Shown: positions 1 to 8,176 of the stretch, in pieces | Layout of the letters: the number at the start of each line of letters is the position of its first letter | Position numbering within the stretch: position 1 is the stretch's first letter | From: Micromonospora sp. C31 | GTDB lineage: Bacteria; Actinomycetota; Actinomycetes; Mycobacteriales; Micromonosporaceae | DNA: 64,000 nt | Direction: 5' to 3' | Assembly: GCF_018070575.1 (NCBI RefSeq) | Contig: NZ_JAGPXN010000001.1 | Coordinates: 1 to 64,000, forward strand | Notes under the pieces: model-generated | The model's database searches: none | Seen by the model: the letters and a program-made list of their open reading frames with translations, nothing else | Told to the model about the DNA's origin: nothing | Made by a program: the position numbers and the translations under genes

Positions 1-46
1 ACGCCGCCAGCGTTCGTCCTGAGCCAGGATCAAACTCTCCAACAAA
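1..46 (-). rRNA. rrs: 16S rRNA, 5' end only (partial)
   Basis: Read on the minus strand, this stretch holds the universal 16S 5' motif AGAGTTTGATCCTGGCTCAG (positions 38 down to 19), followed by GACGAACGCTGGCGGCGT, the usual actinobacterial continuation. The mature 5' end is placed about 8 nt before the motif by analogy with other 16S genes. The rest of the gene lies off the left edge. Confidence 0.97.
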
Positions 47-162
47 AACTTGTTGAAAAACTGTCCCGACAACAAAAAGTGTTGCCAAAGGAATCCAAGA
101 CCAGCCAAACCGAAGCCTGACCAGTCCAGGGTATAAATCATAATTGGCACTGGCTTATCAAG

Positions 163-189
163 CACCCTGTTGAGTTCTCAAAGAACAAC
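163..189 (-). promoter_or_regulatory. rRNA leader antitermination/processing element (boxA-like)
   Basis: On the minus strand the leader reads GTTGTTCTTTGAGAACTCAA followed by CAGGGTG. This matches the conserved actinomycete pre-16S leader block that contains the boxA antitermination sequence and the start of the RNase III processing stem. It contains the small inverted repeat GTTCT-TTG-AGAAC. It lies between the promoters at 244-445 and the mature 16S end, as expected. Confidence 0.75.
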
Positions 190-243
190 CACACACCACT
201 CAGGTGTCCCACATCGTGGGAACCCGCTTGGGGCAACTTCCCT

Positions 244-272
244 ACCTTACTCGGCTCACCTTCCCGCATCAA
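244..272 (-). promoter_or_regulatory. rrn promoter, proximal
   Basis: On the minus strand there is a -35 hexamer TTGATG (272-267), a 17-nt spacer and a -10 hexamer TAAGGT (249-244). Spacing and position about 200 nt upstream of 16S fit a housekeeping-sigma rRNA promoter. Read by eye; no transcription start is known. Confidence 0.6.
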
Positions 273-416
273 CCTCGTGTCCGAGGTGATCAAGGAAGAG
301 CTTTCCGGCTCCACGATTACGCACGCCGAGTTGCGGCGGTCGTTGCTGTCGTGGGAAGTGGCAGACCGGCCGATCACCACTCCGTGGCGACCCGCCCGGC
401 TCCTGCCGGCTTCAAG

Positions 417-445
417 AATCTACCCGGTCAGCCTCGCGATCGCAA
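417..445 (-). promoter_or_regulatory. rrn promoter, distal
   Basis: On the minus strand there is a -35 hexamer TTGCGA (445-440), a 17-nt spacer and a -10 hexamer TAGATT (422-417). It lies about 170 nt upstream of the proximal promoter. Tandem promoters are usual for actinomycete rRNA operons. No convincing gene is seen between 46 and 690; open frames there are unsupported. Confidence 0.5.
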
Positions 446-690
446 CCCCGTATCAGAGTGTTCTCGCACTGCCCGGATCCCCAGCCTCGCTCGGCGTCTC
501 CGCCACGAGCCTGGTGCCGTTGTCGGCCGGCTGCCCGGCCTTCCGCGTGCAGAGAGAAAGTTACGCCGCCCTGCCGCAGAAGGCAAATCGGCGTCCGTCG
601 CTGCCGGCTGGGCGACGCCCGCCGGCGGTCGCCCGATCGTGATGAGCGCGCGGGGTCCGGAGGCGGCCCCGGCGTGCCAGAGTGTCTGTC

Positions 691-918
691 ATGGCTGACC
701 TCCCGCGTACCCGGGTGACCGTGCTCGCCGAGGATGCGCTGACGGGACTGCTGCTGCCGTTCTGGCAGGTGGTCATCGGTGCCTTCGTGCTCTTCGTCGT
801 CGTGGTCTCGGTGGCACGGCTGGCGCGGCGGGGACGGTCGCGGATGACGACGGCACTACTGGTGACGGCCGCCGCGATCGCCGGCTTCGCCGTGGTGGGC
901 GTACTGCTGCAGGGCTGA
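691..918 (+). CDS. small membrane protein, two TM segments
   Basis: The protein is 75 aa from the ATG; an in-frame GTG nine bases earlier is also possible, and neither has a clear ribosome site. It has two hydrophobic segments, about residues 19-43 and 54-73, separated by a short arginine-rich loop, so it is predicted to be a two-pass inner-membrane protein. No enzymatic motif is visible and the family is not recognised. It lies between the rRNA promoter region and a convergent amidase gene whose stop is 3 bases away. Function unknown. Confidence 0.6.
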   Translation: MADLPRTRVTVLAEDALTGLLLPFWQVVIGAFVLFVVVVSVARLARRGRSRMTTALLVTAAAIAGFAVVGVLLQG

Positions 919-921
919 GCG

Positions 922-1719
922 TCAGAGGCGACGGTTCGCCAGGCTGGGCAGCTCGGCGCGGATGGTCCGCAGCCGGTCGAAGTCGAGATCGGTGACGGCC
1001 AGGCCCGGCCCGTCGGGCACCTGGGTGAGCACCGTCCCCCACGGGTCGACCACCATGCTGCGCCCGTAACAGGTCCGGTTCGGCTGGTGGTCGCCGGTCT
1101 GCCCCGCCGCGGCGACGAAGCACTGGTTCTCGATCGCCCGCGCGCGCAGCAGCACCTCCCAGTGATCCCGTCCCGTGTGGACCATGAAGGCCGCCGGCAC
1201 CACGAGCAGCTGGGCGCCGCCGTCGACGACGAGTTGCCGGTACAACTCCGGAAAGCGGAGGTCGTAGCAGATCGAGAGCCCGACGCGGAGGCCCTCGACG
1301 TCGACGACCACCGGCTGGTCGCCCGGAGCCACGGTGGCCGACTCGAGGTAGGAGACCCGGCCGGGGATCTCCACGTCGTACAGGTGGATCTTTCGATAGC
1401 TGGCGGCGAGCGTGCCGGAGCGGTCGAAGACCAGGGACGTGTTCCAGGTGCGGGCCGGATCCGGCCCGCGCTCGTGGATCGACCCGGCGATCAACCAGAT
1501 GCCGAGCCGCCGGGCGATGCCGGCGAAGAACTGGCCCACCTCGCCGTCGACCGGCTCCGGTTCGGGCAGATTCGCGTCGGGCCCGAGGTAGTCGACGAAC
1601 TCCGGGAGGAGCGCGAGGTCCGCGCCGGCTGCCGCCGCGCGTTCCAGCAGGGCCTCCGCGGCTGCGAGGTTCGCCTTACGGTCTTCCCCGGAGTTGAGCT
1701 GGCAGACGGCGACGCGCAT
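922..1719 (-). CDS. carbon-nitrogen hydrolase (nitrilase superfamily, Nit-like amidase)
   Basis: A 265-aa protein of the length typical for nitrilase-superfamily amidases. The Glu-Lys-Cys catalytic triad is visible: Glu in LALLPEF (about residue 40), Lys in YRKIHLYD, and Cys in SICYDLRFPELYR. The RFPELYR tail after the cysteine is typical of the Nit1/Nit2-like branch, which includes deaminated-glutathione and omega-amidases acting on small carboxamides in the cytoplasm. Start ATG at 1719. It is a single gene on the minus strand, about 150 nt downstream of the clpX stop. The exact substrate cannot be read from the sequence. Confidence 0.88.
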   Translation of the reverse strand: MRVAVCQLNSGEDRKANLAAAEALLERAAAAGADLALLPEFVDYLGPDANLPEPEPVDGEVGQFFAGIARRLGIWLIAGSIHERGPDPARTWNTSLVFDRSGTLAASYRKIHLYDVEIPGRVSYLESATVAPGDQPVVVDVEGLRVGLSICYDLRFPELYRQLVVDGGAQLLVVPAAFMVHTGRDHWEVLLRARAIENQCFVAAAGQTGDHQPNRTCYGRSMVVDPWGTVLTQVPDGPGLAVTDLDFDRLRTIRAELPSLANRRL

Positions 1720-1869
1720 GGGATCAGCGTACGGCCGGAGCGCGCCTGGCGACAGCGCCGAAAGGTGTCGGTGGGGCTTCCGGGGTGCGCGGAGCCGCCG
1801 ACGACGGCCGAGCCGGGTGCGGACACGACGCCGCGCCCGACCTGAGCGGACGGGCGCGGCGGCGGTGGA

Positions 1870-3165
1870 TCAGGCCGACTTCTCCTCGCGGTCCCGCCGG
1901 GCGCGCCGGCCGGTGAACTCGCGCGGCACGATCGTCGGGTTGACGTTCTCGAGCACGACCTCGCGGGTGATCAGCACCCGGGCGGCGTCGGGGTTGCTCG
2001 GCACCTCGTACATCACGGAAAGCAGAACCTCTTCCATGATCGCGCGCAGGCCGCGGGCGCCGGTGCCGCGCAGCATCGCCTGGTCGGCGATCGCCTCCAG
2101 GGCCGGCGGCTCGAACTCCAACTCGACACCGTCGAGCTCGAAGAGGCGCTGGTACTGCCGGACCAGGGCGTTGCGCGGCTCGGTGAGGATGCGCACCAGT
2201 GCGGTGCGGTCGAGGCTGCGCACGTTGGTGATCACCGGAAGCCGGCCGATGAACTCGGGGATCAGCCCGAACTTCAGCATGTCCTCCGGCATGACCTGGC
2301 TGAAGATGTCGTCGGTCGACCGCTCGGAGACCGACCGGAGCCGGGCGCCGAAGCCGGTGCCGCCGTGACCGGTGCGGGCCTCGATGATCTGGTCGAGCCC
2401 GGCGAAGGCACCACCGCAGATGAACAGCACGTTGGTGGTGTCGATCTGGATGAACTCCTGGTGGGGGTGCTTGCGCCCGCCCTGCGGCGGCACGTTGGCC
2501 ACCGTGCCTTCCAGCATCTTCAGCAGCGCCTGCTGGACGCCCTCGCCGGAGACGTCCCGCGTGATCGACGGGTTCTCCGACTTACGGGCGATCTTGTCGA
2601 CCTCGTCGATGTAGATGATGCCGGTCTCGGCGCGCTTGATGTCGTAGTCGGCGGCCTGGATCAGCTTGAGGAGGATGTTCTCCACGTCCTCGCCGACGTA
2701 GCCGGCCTCCGTGAGCGCGGTGGCGTCGGCGATGGCGAACGGCACGTTCAGCATCCGGGCCAGGGTCTGCGCCAGGTGGGTCTTGCCGCAGCCGGTGGGG
2801 CCGAGCAGCAGGATGTTGGACTTGGCCAGCTCGACGGCGTCAGTGCCGGAGCCCGGTGCGCCGGCCGCCTCGGCCTGGATCCGCTTGTAGTGGTTGTAGA
2901 CCGCGACGGCGAGCGCCTTCTTGGCCTGGTCCTGCCCGACGACGTAGGTGTCGAGGAACTGGCAGATCTCCATCGGCTTGGGAAGCTCTTCCCACTTCAC
3001 CTCGCCGGACTCGGCCAGTTCCTCCTCGATGATCTCGTTGCAGAGATCGATGCACTCGTCGCAGATGTAGACCCCTGGGCCCGCGATGAGCTTCTTGACC
3101 TGCTTCTGCGACTTCCCGCAGAACGAGCATTTAAGTAGGTCGCCGCCGTCACCGATCCGTGCCAC
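1870..3165 (-). CDS. clpX: ATP-dependent Clp protease ATP-binding subunit ClpX
   Basis: A 431-aa AAA+ unfoldase that delivers substrates to ClpP. The N-terminal zinc-binding domain has four cysteines (residues 13, 16, 35 and 38). Next come Walker A GPTGCGKT, the pore loop GYVGE, Walker B YIDEVDK and the second pore loop GGRKHPH, with the usual C-terminal small domain. The start is GTG, with GGGAG about 9 nt upstream. Length and motif order match the family fully. It lies downstream of clpP1P2 but behind its own roughly 220-nt gap, which contains a hairpin terminator, so it probably has its own promoter. Confidence 0.98.
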   Translation of the reverse strand: MARIGDGGDLLKCSFCGKSQKQVKKLIAGPGVYICDECIDLCNEIIEEELAESGEVKWEELPKPMEICQFLDTYVVGQDQAKKALAVAVYNHYKRIQAEAAGAPGSGTDAVELAKSNILLLGPTGCGKTHLAQTLARMLNVPFAIADATALTEAGYVGEDVENILLKLIQAADYDIKRAETGIIYIDEVDKIARKSENPSITRDVSGEGVQQALLKMLEGTVANVPPQGGRKHPHQEFIQIDTTNVLFICGGAFAGLDQIIEARTGHGGTGFGARLRSVSERSTDDIFSQVMPEDMLKFGLIPEFIGRLPVITNVRSLDRTALVRILTEPRNALVRQYQRLFELDGVELEFEPPALEAIADQAMLRGTGARGLRAIMEEVLLSVMYEVPSNPDAARVLITREVVLENVNPTIVPREFTGRRARRDREEKSA

Positions 3166-3341
3166 CTACGTTCTCCCTGCACTCGTCGACCGGAGCCCCG
3201 GCCCTCGCCTGCGGACGTGGAAGCGCCCGCCTCGTTCACCCCGCTCGTTCACCCCGCCGGCGGACCGGTGGAGCCGCACAGACCCGACGTTACCCGCTGG
3301 CGGGGGTTTCTCCGACCCCCAAAACGGGTGTGTCAGGCGGT

Positions 3342-3365
3342 CGGCCGGGAGCCAACTCCCGGCCG
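3342..3365 (-). terminator. hairpin after clpP2
   Basis: A perfect 10-bp inverted repeat CGGCCGGGAG (3342-3351) and CTCCCGGCCG (3356-3365) with a CCAA loop, just downstream of the clpP2 stop codon. There is no U-tract, as is common in actinomycetes. Confidence 0.6.
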
Positions 3366-3382
3366 CCCGCGACCCGAGCTTC

Positions 3383-4045
3383 TCAGCTGGCGGCGTTGGC
3401 CGCCAGCAGGCCCTTCTTGCGGCTGGTGAGGATGGTGTCCACCAGCCCGTACTCCTTGGACTCCTCGGCCGTCATGATCTTGTCGCGGTCGATGTCCTTG
3501 CGAACCTTCTCGATCGGCCGGTTGCAGTGCCGGGAGAGCATCTCCTCGAGCTGCGTCCGCATCCGCAGGATCTCCCGGGCCTGGATCTCGATGTCCGAGC
3601 CCTGCCCGTAGCCGCCCTCGGTGGCCGGCTGGTGGATGATGATCCGCGAGTTCGGCAGCGCCATCCGCTTGCCCGGGGTGCCGGCGGCCAGCAGCACGGC
3701 GGCCGCGCTGGCGGCCTGGCCGAGGCAGACCGTCTGAATGTCGGGCCGGACGTACTGCATGGTGTCGTAGATCGCCGTCATGGCGGTGAACGAGCCACCG
3801 GGCGAATTGATGTACATGATGATGTCGCGGTCGGGGTCGGTGCCCTCGAGCGTCAGCAGCTGCGCCATCACGTCGTTGGCCGACGCGTCGTCGACCTGGA
3901 CGCCGAGGAAGATGATCCGGTCCTCGAAGAGCTTGTTGTAGGGGTTGGACTCCTTCACCCCGTACGACGTGCGCTCGACGAACGACGGCAGGACGTAGCG
4001 GTTGTGCACGGCCGCGAACTGGGGCGGCAGGCTCAGGTCGGTCAT
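3383..4045 (-). CDS. clpP2: ATP-dependent Clp protease proteolytic subunit ClpP2
   Basis: A 220-aa serine peptidase subunit of family S14. The catalytic serine is in GQAASAAAV (about S113) and the histidine in RIIIHQPA (about H138); the third residue, an Asp, lies near residue 187. In Actinobacteria two different ClpP subunits form a mixed tetradecamer. This one is the downstream copy, 10 nt after clpP1, so the two are co-transcribed. The N-terminal extension of about 15 residues is typical of ClpP2. Start ATG at 4045. Confidence 0.95.
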   Translation of the reverse strand: MTDLSLPPQFAAVHNRYVLPSFVERTSYGVKESNPYNKLFEDRIIFLGVQVDDASANDVMAQLLTLEGTDPDRDIIMYINSPGGSFTAMTAIYDTMQYVRPDIQTVCLGQAASAAAVLLAAGTPGKRMALPNSRIIIHQPATEGGYGQGSDIEIQAREILRMRTQLEEMLSRHCNRPIEKVRKDIDRDKIMTAEESKEYGLVDTILTSRKKGLLAANAAS

Positions 4046-4055
4046 CGTCAGCTCC

Positions 4056-4697
4056 TCAGCTCAGGGTCCCGGCGCCATCCGGAACCTGGGCGGCCCCGAT
4101 GATCACCTTGTCGATGAAGCCGTAGTCCAGGGCCTCCTGGGCGGTGAACCAGCGGTCGCGGTCGGAATCCGCCTCGATCTGCGCCTGGCTCTGGCCGGTG
4201 TGGTGCGCGACCCGCTCCTGGAACATCCGCTTGGTGTAGAGCATCTGCTCCGCCTGGATGGCGATGTCGGACGCGGTGCCGCCCAGACCGCCGGAGGGCT
4301 GGTGCATCATGATCCGCGCGTGCGGCAGGGCGTAGCGCTTGCCCTTCGTGCCGGCGCAGAGCAGCAGCTGACCCATGGACGCCGCCATGCCCATCGCCAC
4401 GGTCGAGACGTCGTTGTCGATGAACTGCATGGTGTCGTAGATCGCCATGCCGGAGTAGACCGAACCGCCCGGCGAGTTGATCCAGAGGTTGATGTCGCGG
4501 TCCGGGTCCTCCGCGGCGAGCAGCAGGAGCTGCGCGCAGATGCGGTTGGCGACCTGGTCGGTCACCTCGCTGCCCAGGAAGATGATGCGTTCCTTGAGCA
4601 ACCGGTTGTAGACCGAGTCGTCGAGGTTGCCAATGGTGTCGCCACCGCGGGCATCGATCCCCCGGAGCGACTTCGCTTGGATGTGCATGTCGGTCAT
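4056..4697 (-). CDS. clpP1: ATP-dependent Clp protease proteolytic subunit ClpP1
   Basis: A 213-aa S14 peptidase subunit. The catalytic serine is in GMAASMGQ (about S107) and the histidine in RIMMHQPS (about H132). It is the promoter-proximal gene of the clpP1-clpP2 pair and partners ClpP2 in the mixed proteolytic core used by ClpX and ClpC1. About 80 nt upstream lies a sequence matching the ClgR activator site (4775-4789), which suggests proteolysis-stress control. Start ATG at 4697. Confidence 0.95.
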   Translation of the reverse strand: MTDMHIQAKSLRGIDARGGDTIGNLDDSVYNRLLKERIIFLGSEVTDQVANRICAQLLLLAAEDPDRDINLWINSPGGSVYSGMAIYDTMQFIDNDVSTVAMGMAASMGQLLLCAGTKGKRYALPHARIMMHQPSGGLGGTASDIAIQAEQMLYTKRMFQERVAHHTGQSQAQIEADSDRDRWFTAQEALDYGFIDKVIIGAAQVPDGAGTLS

Positions 4698-4774
4698 GGC
4701 AGCCCTTCGCTCTCCGTACCGTCCTACCCGACACTAACCGCTCAGCCGGATGGCAGAGCGTCGGTCCGGGCAGT

Positions 4775-4789
4775 GTTCGCTATCAGCGC
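4775..4789 (-). promoter_or_regulatory. ClgR-type operator upstream of clpP1
   Basis: The plus strand reads GTTCGCTATCAGCGC, so the minus strand reads GCGCTGATAGCGAAC. This fits the actinobacterial ClgR box as recalled: GTTCGCT followed by a short spacer and GCG, with inverted CGCT and AGCG half-sites. It lies between the tig terminator side and the clpP1 start, in the position expected of an activator of clpP1P2. The assignment rests on recalled consensus and was not scored. Confidence 0.6.
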
Positions 4790-4822
4790 AGCACCGCCGA
4801 GGCGTACCCGAAAAGGGAATCG

Positions 4823-4856
4823 GCCGCCGTCCACCGCAGGCGGCGGACGGCGGCCT
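4823..4856 (-). terminator. hairpin after tig
   Basis: Inverted repeat GGCCGCCGTCC (4823-4833) and GGACGGCGGCC (4846-4856), with an additional CCGC/GCGG inner pairing, about 10 nt downstream of the tig stop codon. The stem is strong and probably separates tig from clpP1. Confidence 0.7.
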
Positions 4857-4866
4857 CCCCCGACGA

Positions 4867-6207
4867 TCAGTGCTCGTGCTCGGCCTCGTTCTCGGCGCGC
4901 AGCGCGTCGAGGGTGACCTCGTTGCCCGCCGAATCCTTGATCTTGATGCGCTCCATGACCGAGGCCAGGGCCTTGCCCCGCCGCACGTCACCGAAGACGG
5001 CGCCGGCCGCGCCCGAGCGGACCAGCTGGTCGTAGTACTGCTGCGGCGCCATCCCGGCGCGCTGGGCCCGGTGCACGATCTCGTGACCGAACTCGTCGTC
5101 GGAGACCTGCACGTCCTCGGCGTCGGCGAGGGTGTCCAGCAGCAGCTGGACCTTCACGCCCTCGGTCGCCGCCTCGGTCAGCTCGGCGTCGATCTGCTCC
5201 TCGGTCTTCTCCTCGGCCGCGAGGTACTCCTCGAGCGAGGCGCCGATCCGCTCGAGCTGGTCGACCATCGCCTGCTTGCGGCTCTCGACCTCCTCGCGGA
5301 CGATGCCCTCCGGCGCCGGCACCTCGGCGGCGGCCACCATCTGCTCCAGGGCCTTGTCACGGGCGGCGTAGATCTGCTCGACCCGCTTGCCCCGGGTGAC
5401 CCGCTCGCGCAGGTCGCCGCGCAGCTCCTCGATGGTGTCGAACTCGCTCGCCATCTGCGCGAACTCGTCGTTGAGCTCCGGCAGCTCCTTCTCCTTGACC
5501 GTACGGACGGTCACCGCCACGTCGGCGTCGCGGCCGGCGAAGTCGCCGCCGACGAGCTGGGTGGTGAAGCTGGTGCTCTCGCCGGCAGCCAGACCGACGA
5601 CGGCCTCGTCCAGGCCCGGAAGGAGCTGCTTGCTGCCGACCTCGTGGGAGATGTTGCTGGCGGAGCCGCCCGGCACGTCCTCGCCGTCGACGGTCGCGTT
5701 CAGGTCGATCTGGACGTAGTCGCCCTCCTGGGCGGCCCGCTCGACGGTCTTCAGGGTGGCGAACCGCTCGCGCAGGCCCTTCACCTGCTCGTCGATCTCA
5801 CTGTCGTCGATCTGGAGCTCGTCGACGGTCACCTCGATGGTGGCCGGGTCCGGCAGGGTGATCTCCGGGCGGACGTCGACCTCGGCGGTGAAGTTCAGCG
5901 AGTCACCGTCGTTGAACTCGGTGATCTCGACCTCGGGGCGGCCGAGCGTCTTCAGGTCGTGCTCGCGGACGGCGGCCAGGATGTTCTGCGGGATGGCCTC
6001 CTGCACCGCCTCGTTGAGGACGGTGCCCCGGCCGACCCGCTGGTCGATCACGGCCGCAGGAATCTTGCCCTTGCGGAAGCCGGGCACCTGGACCTGCTGC
6101 CCGATCTCCCGGTACGCCTTCCTGAGGCTCGGCTCGAGCTCGACGAACGGCACCTCGATGGCGAGCCGCACGCGCGTCGGGCTCAGAGTCTCGACGGTGC
6201 TCTTCAC
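4867..6207 (-). CDS. tig: trigger factor (ribosome-associated chaperone, PPIase)
   Basis: A 446-aa protein with trigger-factor architecture. The N-terminal ribosome-binding domain (about 1-115) carries the tail-binding signature as PGFRKGKIP near residue 43. The middle FKBP-type peptidyl-prolyl isomerase domain (about 150-240) follows. The long helical C-terminal substrate arm ends in acidic and His-rich residues. It acts on nascent chains at the ribosome exit. It sits directly upstream of clpP1P2, the conserved order in actinobacteria. tRNA-Pro lies about 135 nt upstream on the same strand. Confidence 0.96.
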   Translation of the reverse strand: MKSTVETLSPTRVRLAIEVPFVELEPSLRKAYREIGQQVQVPGFRKGKIPAAVIDQRVGRGTVLNEAVQEAIPQNILAAVREHDLKTLGRPEVEITEFNDGDSLNFTAEVDVRPEITLPDPATIEVTVDELQIDDSEIDEQVKGLRERFATLKTVERAAQEGDYVQIDLNATVDGEDVPGGSASNISHEVGSKQLLPGLDEAVVGLAAGESTSFTTQLVGGDFAGRDADVAVTVRTVKEKELPELNDEFAQMASEFDTIEELRGDLRERVTRGKRVEQIYAARDKALEQMVAAAEVPAPEGIVREEVESRKQAMVDQLERIGASLEEYLAAEEKTEEQIDAELTEAATEGVKVQLLLDTLADAEDVQVSDDEFGHEIVHRAQRAGMAPQQYYDQLVRSGAAGAVFGDVRRGKALASVMERIKIKDSAGNEVTLDALRAENEAEHEH

Positions 6208-6343
6208 AGGCGTACTCCTTGACGGATCTCGGTTTTAGTCTGGGCGTGATAAGCCCATCGAGTGTAGGCGAGCCGGCCGGACGCACCGGCAGCGCCCGGG
6301 GACCGCACGGAGGGCGACCCCGGCGGCCGGCCGCGGACGACAG

Positions 6344-6417
6344 TCGGGGTGGCGGGATTTGAACCCACGGCCCCTCGCTCCCAAAGCGAGTGCGCTACCA
6401 AGCTGCGCCACACCCCG
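6344..6417 (-). tRNA. tRNA-Pro (anticodon TGG)
   Basis: The minus strand folds as a full cloverleaf. The acceptor arm CGGGGTG (6417-6411) pairs with CACCCCG, with discriminator A at 6344. The anticodon stem is CTCGC/GCGAG with loop TTTGGGA, giving anticodon TGG. The T arm contains GGTTCAAATCC. CCA is not encoded. It lies upstream of tig on the same strand. Confidence 0.95.
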
Positions 6418-6597
6418 TGGCGACGAGCAGTCTATGCGGTCGCGGCCCGCCGGAAGTCCCGGGGCGTCCCTCAACGCGCCGAAGGGGGACCAACCGGACA
6501 TCCGTCGCTCCGGCACCACCCGCCGGGGGACACGGCCGCGCGGAGCACGCGGGTCATTCGGTACGCTGTCGGCGCGCCCTGCGGTGGCAGGGCGCAC

Positions 6598-6671
6598 GCG
6601 GGCGTAGCTCAATGGCAGAGCTTCAGTCTTCCAAACTGACGGTGCGGGTTCGATTCCCGTCGCCCGCTCCA
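6598..6671 (+). tRNA. tRNA-Gly (anticodon TCC), CCA encoded
   Basis: The acceptor GCGGGCG (6598-6604) pairs with CGCCCGC (6661-6667), followed by T and an encoded CCA. The anticodon stem TCAGT/ACTGA flanks the loop CTTCCAA, so the anticodon is TCC. The T arm is GGGTTCGATTCCC. It is followed by a bipartite hairpin terminator at 6681-6714. A decayed copy of the 3' half, with the same hairpin, lies at 7521-7638. Confidence 0.95.
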
Positions 6672-6680
6672 GCAGTAACG

Positions 6681-6714
6681 GCCCAGGTCAGCGGCGTTGT
6701 CGCCGAGCCTGGGC
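6681..6714 (+). terminator. hairpin after tRNA-Gly
   Basis: Outer stem GCCCAGG (6681-6687) with CCTGGGC (6708-6714), and an inner stem GGCG/CGCC around TTGT. It starts 9 nt after the tRNA end. A near-identical hairpin follows the tRNA-like remnant at 7601-7638. From 6715 to 7057 no gene is supported; the stretch is less GC-rich towards the orphan gene. Confidence 0.65.
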
Positions 6715-7057
6715 GGTTCTCGTTCTGGGCTGTCTTGCCGTCGTGCCGTGCGCTCGACTCCGTGGAAGCCTCGCTCCTTCGGGACGGGGGCCGCGGCGGC
6801 GGCAACCGTACGACGCCGGACAGCCGCGCCACCGCCCAGCCATGCCAGCCGCGTGCAGGTAGCCGGCCCTCCAGCGGTCGACAGCGGTCACAATCGGCGG
6901 TACGGCACCGCGACATCGTACCGAAACGCCGTCAGGCCGAGGCGGTAGTGAGCAAACTCAGGCCGCTTTGCCGATCACTCACCTATCGTGGCCATTGATC
7001 GCACGCCAGGGCATGTCGAGGCGGAGCAGCAACCGCCCCTGTCGAAAAAGGTGGGAA

Positions 7058-7501
7058 ATGGCGAAGAAGGTTGCCGTCAAAGTCAACGAGGATGCCATCG
7101 TCTGGAAGGAGTTCACCAGCGCAAAGGGAAAGAAGTACGAGGTGGGCTACCTCGGCGAACCCGACGCGGACCAGGGCGGATCGGCTGCACCCATGGGGAA
7201 GAGCGACTTCGGCATCAGCTGCAACTGGCCCGTTGGTGGAAACGACTGGATAACCACCGAGTCCAGCTTCAAGGCCACGACGGCCATCTCGAGGTACAAG
7301 CTGCACTCCAATGCTGACATGCCGGGGGACGACGTCGGCGGCTATGCCTACCGGCTGGAGTTTTCCAACGAGGAGCACTACGACTACTACTTCTCGGACC
7401 AGGAAGGCGACAGCTACCGGTGCAACACCTTCAGCAATACCGACCATTTCGTTCGGTACAACTCCGACAAACCCACGATCGCGTACATCAAAGGTAGTTA
7501 G
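7058..7501 (+). CDS. orphan hypothetical protein between tRNA-Gly and its remnant
   Basis: A 147-aa protein that I do not recognise. The start is ATG at 7058, with a good ribosome site AAAAGGTGGG ending 3 nt upstream. It is hydrophilic, rich in Tyr, Asp, Ser and Asn, and has no signal peptide or membrane segment. It contains an N-terminal Lys-rich stretch, a central GISCNWPVGGNDWITT segment and a Tyr-rich HYDYYFSDQEGDSY segment, a composition that suggests a small beta-rich fold. Third codon positions are visibly less G/C-biased than in the neighbours. With its position between the tRNA gene and a repeat of the tRNA 3' end, this suggests acquired DNA. Function unknown. Confidence 0.75.
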   Translation: MAKKVAVKVNEDAIVWKEFTSAKGKKYEVGYLGEPDADQGGSAAPMGKSDFGISCNWPVGGNDWITTESSFKATTAISRYKLHSNADMPGDDVGGYAYRLEFSNEEHYDYYFSDQEGDSYRCNTFSNTDHFVRYNSDKPTIAYIKGS

Positions 7502-7520
7502 CATCGAGAGTCCTCGTTCG

Positions 7521-7593
7521 ACAGATGCATGGGTAGCGCCTGAGAGGCGCTTCCCAACCTGACGGTGCGGATTCGATCCCGTCGTCTGCTCCA
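7521..7593 (+). pseudogene. decayed tRNA-Gly-like remnant
   Basis: A stretch of 73 nt keeps tRNA features. CTGACGGTGCGG (7559-7570) is identical to tRNA-Gly 6636-6647, followed by a T-arm-like ATTCGATCCC and an acceptor-like CGTCTGC plus TCCA. The 5' side (CAGATG) can still pair weakly with the 3' acceptor, but the D arm and anticodon arm no longer fold: the loop has an extra base in CTTCCCAA. The hairpin after the functional tRNA is repeated after this copy too. It could be a second, dead tRNA gene of an old tandem pair, or the distal attachment copy left by an integrated element. Confidence 0.6.
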
Positions 7594-7600
7594 CAGCTTC

Positions 7601-7638
7601 CGGCCCAGGTCACCGGCGTTCTCGCCGCACCTGGGCCG
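7601..7638 (+). terminator. second copy of the tRNA-Gly terminator hairpin
   Basis: Perfect 10-bp arms CGGCCCAGGT (7601-7610) and ACCTGGGCCG (7629-7638), with an inner GGCG/CGCC pairing. Sequence and spacing match the hairpin at 6681-6714, so it belongs to the same duplicated unit as the tRNA remnant. Confidence 0.6.
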
Positions 7639-7750
7639 TTGTCGTCACAGGGCCGGGCCGACTGGCAAGCGGTCCGCCGTCGCCGGCGAGAGTCGGAGAG
7701 TGGCCGCGACGATCGGGAGACGACCGGAGCGCCGGGGGTACCCTCTCGAC

Positions 7751-8170
7751 GTGGAACTTGATGGTCCTCCGCTTGCGGAGTTCGCGTTTCCGGGGCCGCT
7801 GCGGGACAGCCTGGTAGCCGCGATCCTGTCCGGCGCGAAGACCTCGACGTCCAGCCTCGTGCTCGGCTACGAGCGGGCGGACGAGCCGCTGCCCGAGGTC
7901 GGACAGCGATCGGCGGTCGTCGATTCGGCAGGCCGGCGGGTCGCGGTGATCGAGACGACCGACGTGCGGGTGGTGCGCCTCGGCGACGTCGACCTGCGAC
8001 ACGCCCTCGACGAGGGCGAGGGGTACGAGTCCGTGGCGCAGTGGCGGGCCGGGCACGAGACGTTCTGGCACAGCGCGGAGGTGCGCGCGGAACTGGGCGA
8101 CCCGGGCTTCACCGTCGACGACGACACCCAGGTGCTGCTTCAGCGCTTCCGGCTGGTGCACAAGGTCTGA
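7751..8170 (+). CDS. ASCH-domain protein
   Basis: A 139-aa protein from GTG at 7751. The frame is open further upstream, but that part runs through the tRNA remnant and terminator, so the late start is preferred. It shows ASCH/PUA-like fold features: an N-terminal GPLRDSLVAAILSGAKTSTS block, which is the conserved G-x-K-T-x-T of ASCH proteins, a glycine turn and a C-terminal beta-rich half ending in VLLQRFRLVHKV. ASCH domains are thought to bind RNA or nucleotides. It stands alone, followed by a small hairpin. Confidence 0.75.
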   Translation: MELDGPPLAEFAFPGPLRDSLVAAILSGAKTSTSSLVLGYERADEPLPEVGQRSAVVDSAGRRVAVIETTDVRVVRLGDVDLRHALDEGEGYESVAQWRAGHETFWHSAEVRAELGDPGFTVDDDTQVLLQRFRLVHKV

Positions 8171-8176
8171 GCGCCT

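Noticed and set aside
138..776. Several open frames in the rRNA leader and promoter region
   Set aside because: They overlap the rRNA leader, the tandem promoters or the 691-918 gene and have no support.
4750..6222. Long plus-strand frame opposite tig
   Set aside because: Shadow of the trigger factor gene; the translation is Leu/Asp/Gly-rich without recognisable domains.
6598..7638. Integrative element with attL/attR at tRNA-Gly
   Set aside because: No integrase or mobility gene is present, and the terminator is duplicated along with the tRNA end, which simple integration would not produce. Kept only as a hypothesis.
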